From: an uncultured Flavihumibacter sp.
GTDB lineage: Bacteria > Bacteroidota > Bacteroidia > Chitinophagales > Chitinophagaceae
Direction: 5' to 3'
Assembly: GCA_902168225.1 (NCBI GenBank)
Contig: CABHOW010000078.1
Location: 1-62,643 of the forward strand
Length of the DNA stretch: 62,643 nt
Shown here: positions 61,004-62,643 of the stretch, piece after piece
Numbering within the stretch: position 1 is the stretch's first letter
Layout: each line of letters opens with the position of its first letter
Notes under the pieces: model-generated
Told to the model about the DNA's origin: nothing
The model's database searches: none
The model's input: only the letters and a program-made list of their open reading frames with translations
Made by a program: the position numbers and the translations under genes

Positions 61004-62401
61004 TTAGTGTCTGAAATAAACTCCTTGTAAGAATAAAAGGGCAACACTGAAATAAATAATCAGTCCGGTTACATCAACCAATGTTGCTACGAAAGGAGCT
61101 GATGATACGGCCGGGTCGGCACCTAATTTTTTTAAGAAAATAGGTAACATAGATCCACTCAAGGTACCCCATAATACAACTCCCACCAAAGACAAACCAA
61201 CCGTAGAACCGATCATCATCCAATGCGGGCCATAAACATTAGGTATAATGGAATGCCATACAGCTATTCGAATGAAACCAATTATTCCCAAAACAGTACC
61301 TAAAAATAAACCACTTAATAATTCTCTTCGCAATACCCGCCACCAATCACTGATTGTAATTTCCCCTACTGCCATTGCCTGAATAATAAGTGTAGAGGCC
61401 TGTGATCCGCTATTACCACCACTGGAAATAATTAATGGCACAAAAAGCGCCAATACAACGGCTTTAGCAATTTCGTCTTCAAAATACCCCATAGCCGTAG
61501 CTGTAAGCATTTCCCCCAAAAATAAAACCACCAACCAACCGATTCTTTTTCTAAACAATTTAAACAAGGGAATATCCAAGTAAGGCTCATCTAAAGCTTC
61601 CGTACCGCCCATCTTTTGCATATCTTCACTAAATTCCTCATTCGCTACCCATAGCATATCATCGATGGTCACAATCCCTAATAAAATATTATTCTCGTCT
61701 ACTACCGGTAATGCAACCCGGTTATTCATTTTAAAAATTTGAGCCGCATTTTCTTGGTCATCTGTTACATGTAATGATACTACCCTGCCATCTATGATTT
61801 CATCCACTCTTTTGTCAGGTGATGCTAAAATGATATCTCTGATCCTAACATCATCTATCAGTTCTCCGTTTTCTGCAATTACATAAATTACATCAACCGT
61901 TTCACTATTGCGGGCGTATTTACGTATGGTTTCTAATACTTCTGCAATAGTATTATGTGCATAAACATACACATAGTCGGGAGTCATCAATCTTCCCACA
62001 GAATCCTCCGGGTATCCTAATAAAGCCAAGGTGATTTTTATTTCCTCAGGATCTAATAATTTAAGTAGGTCCCGTAAAGCAGCTTTGGGTAATTCTTCAA
62101 AAAAATCCGTTCGATCATCGGCCGGTAACTCATTTAATAACTCGGCAGTTTTAGAAGAAGGTAGTTCTTTTACAATATCTTTTTGCTGCGCAATATCGAG
62201 GATTTTAAAAACACTTACAGCCCTGTGAATAGACATATTCGCGATAATCCGGGCCTCGTATTCAGGGAATTCATTGATTAAATTAGCTACATCACTAATA
62301 TTCTGATCATCAAGAAACTCCCGAATTTCCAGCGTATTTTCCTTACTGATAAGTTGCTCAAACTGCTCAATTAAATCCGGTTGTTCTAATTCCAGCGACA
62401 T
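61004..62401 (-). CDS. mgtE: Magnesium transporter MgtE
   Basis: 465 residues. The N-domain helical solenoid (LLNELPADDRTDFFEELP) is followed by two CBS domains (VGRLMTPDYVYVYAHNTIAEVL; VVSLHVTDDQENAAQIFKMNNRVALPVVDENN), then five membrane helices with SSGGNSGSQASTLIIQAMAVGE, the conserved MgtE selectivity region. It is a Mg2+ channel gated by cytoplasmic Mg2+. Its stop touches the heptad array; upstream lies the heptad element at 62430. Confidence 0.95.
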   Translation of the reverse strand: MSLELEQPDLIEQFEQLISKENTLEIREFLDDQNISDVANLINEFPEYEARIIANMSIHRAVSVFKILDIAQQKDIVKELPSSKTAELLNELPADDRTDFFEELPKAALRDLLKLLDPEEIKITLALLGYPEDSVGRLMTPDYVYVYAHNTIAEVLETIRKYARNSETVDVIYVIAENGELIDDVRIRDIILASPDKRVDEIIDGRVVSLHVTDDQENAAQIFKMNNRVALPVVDENNILLGIVTIDDMLWVANEEFSEDMQKMGGTEALDEPYLDIPLFKLFRKRIGWLVVLFLGEMLTATAMGYFEDEIAKAVVLALFVPLIISSGGNSGSQASTLIIQAMAVGEITISDWWRVLRRELLSGLFLGTVLGIIGFIRIAVWHSIIPNVYGPHWMMIGSTVGLSLVGVVLWGTLSGSMLPIFLKKLGADPAVSSAPFVATLVDVTGLIIYFSVALLFLQGVYFRH

Positions 62402-62429
62402 GGCATTAATTTGGGATTGCTAAGGTAAA

Positions 62430-62540
62430 AATTATGAATTAAGAATTGAAAATTAAGATTTTTACCCTTTTAAAGCTGTAGCATCCTAATAGAACAACAA
62501 TTCAATATTCATAATTCTTAACTTTTAATTCATATTACTA
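62430..62540. repeat. AATT-rich heptad element with inverted arms
   Basis: Left arm 62430-62457: AATTATG, AATTAAG, AATTGAA, AATTAAG. Right arm 62499-62540: AATTCAA, TATTCAT, AATTCTT, AACTTTT, AATTCAT, ATTACTA. The two arms are inverted complements in outline and are separated by 41 bp. It lies upstream of mgtE. Confidence 0.82.
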
Positions 62541-62563
62541 CCAATATTGATCTCCTGTTAGTC

Positions 62564-62643
62564 CTGTCTCTTATACACATCTGACGCTGCCGACGATCTA
62601 CTCTGTGTAGATCTCGGTGGTCGCCGTATCATTAAAAAAAAAA
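62564..62643 (+). other. Illumina Nextera adapter contamination at contig end
   Basis: 62564-62582 is the Nextera mosaic-end (CTGTCTCTTATACACATCT), continuing into the read-1 adapter (to 62596). Then 62597-62604, TCTACTCT, the reverse complement of i5 index AGAGTAGA (S504/N504). Then 62605-62633 is the reverse complement of the P5 flow-cell primer, and 62634-62643 is poly-A. None of this is genomic. Confidence 0.98.

Noticed and set aside
62564..62643. Genomic sequence or transposon end at the contig end
   Set aside because: The mosaic end is followed by an index and P5 primer sequence, which occurs only in sequencing libraries.

Overview
This is a low-GC bacterial contig from the Bacteroidota, most probably a Chitinophagaceae-type organism. 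Supporting signs are many TAnnTTTG (-7) / TTTG (-33) promoters, very few Shine-Dalgarno sites, SusC/OMP-type outer-membrane barrels, a type IX secretion (T9SS) sorting domain, the DUF4295 ribosomal gene (bL38), a type B L31 and the pathways present. The last 80 bases (62564-62643) are not genomic: they are Illumina Nextera adapter with an i5 index and a poly-A tail, so the window is the whole or the end of a short-read contig.

Layout. 1-7000: TonB-type outer-membrane barrel, yajQ, type B L31, bacillithiol deacetylase bshB1, the agmatine-to-putrescine pair aguB-aguA, and smpB. 7000-10100 (minus): accD and, side by side, a class I and a class II fructose-bisphosphate aldolase. 10200-14200 (minus): a run of small secreted proteins of mostly unknown function. 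14279-28900: housekeeping metabolism (yraN, manA, rnhA, acyl-CoA carboxylase beta, GMC oxidoreductase, malQ, dipeptide epimerase, Nudix, corA, dapF, nucleoside phosphorylase). 28926-29062: tRNA-Cys with a decayed partial copy in front. 29106-34753 (minus): a probable heme uptake operon (hypothetical, TonB receptor, hmuT, hmuU, hmuV). 35196-44891: ornithine aminotransferase, serine hydrolase, glycosyltransferase, tRNA-Gly, tRNA-Leu, esterase, purE, pdxJ, UbiD-family decarboxylase, anmK. 46668-48314: rpmB-rpmG-bL38-ftsY. 49340-53071: polyprenyl synthase, amino acid permease, Smr protein. 54097-54450: RNase P RNA. 54518-59269: a 1583-residue secreted protein with 18 NHL repeats. 59852-60944: prfB with its programmed +1 frameshift. 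61004-62401: mgtE.

Three patterns cut across the genes. First, at least eight intergenic stretches are built from degenerate repeats with a strict 7-bp period; several have two inverted arms, and they run into start or stop codons (rocD, deacetylase, smpB). Second, several genes have a -7 box ending exactly 4 nt before ATG (pdxJ, prfB and polyprenyl synthase exactly; bshB1, dapF and two others approximately), which predicts leaderless mRNAs. Third, a TCCGC(C)-GGCGGA palindrome occurs next to yajQ, inside the tRNA-Cys remnant and as a helix of RNase P RNA. No phage, plasmid, CRISPR, transposase or defence genes were seen; the novelty lies in the repeats and the expression signals rather than in a gene cassette.
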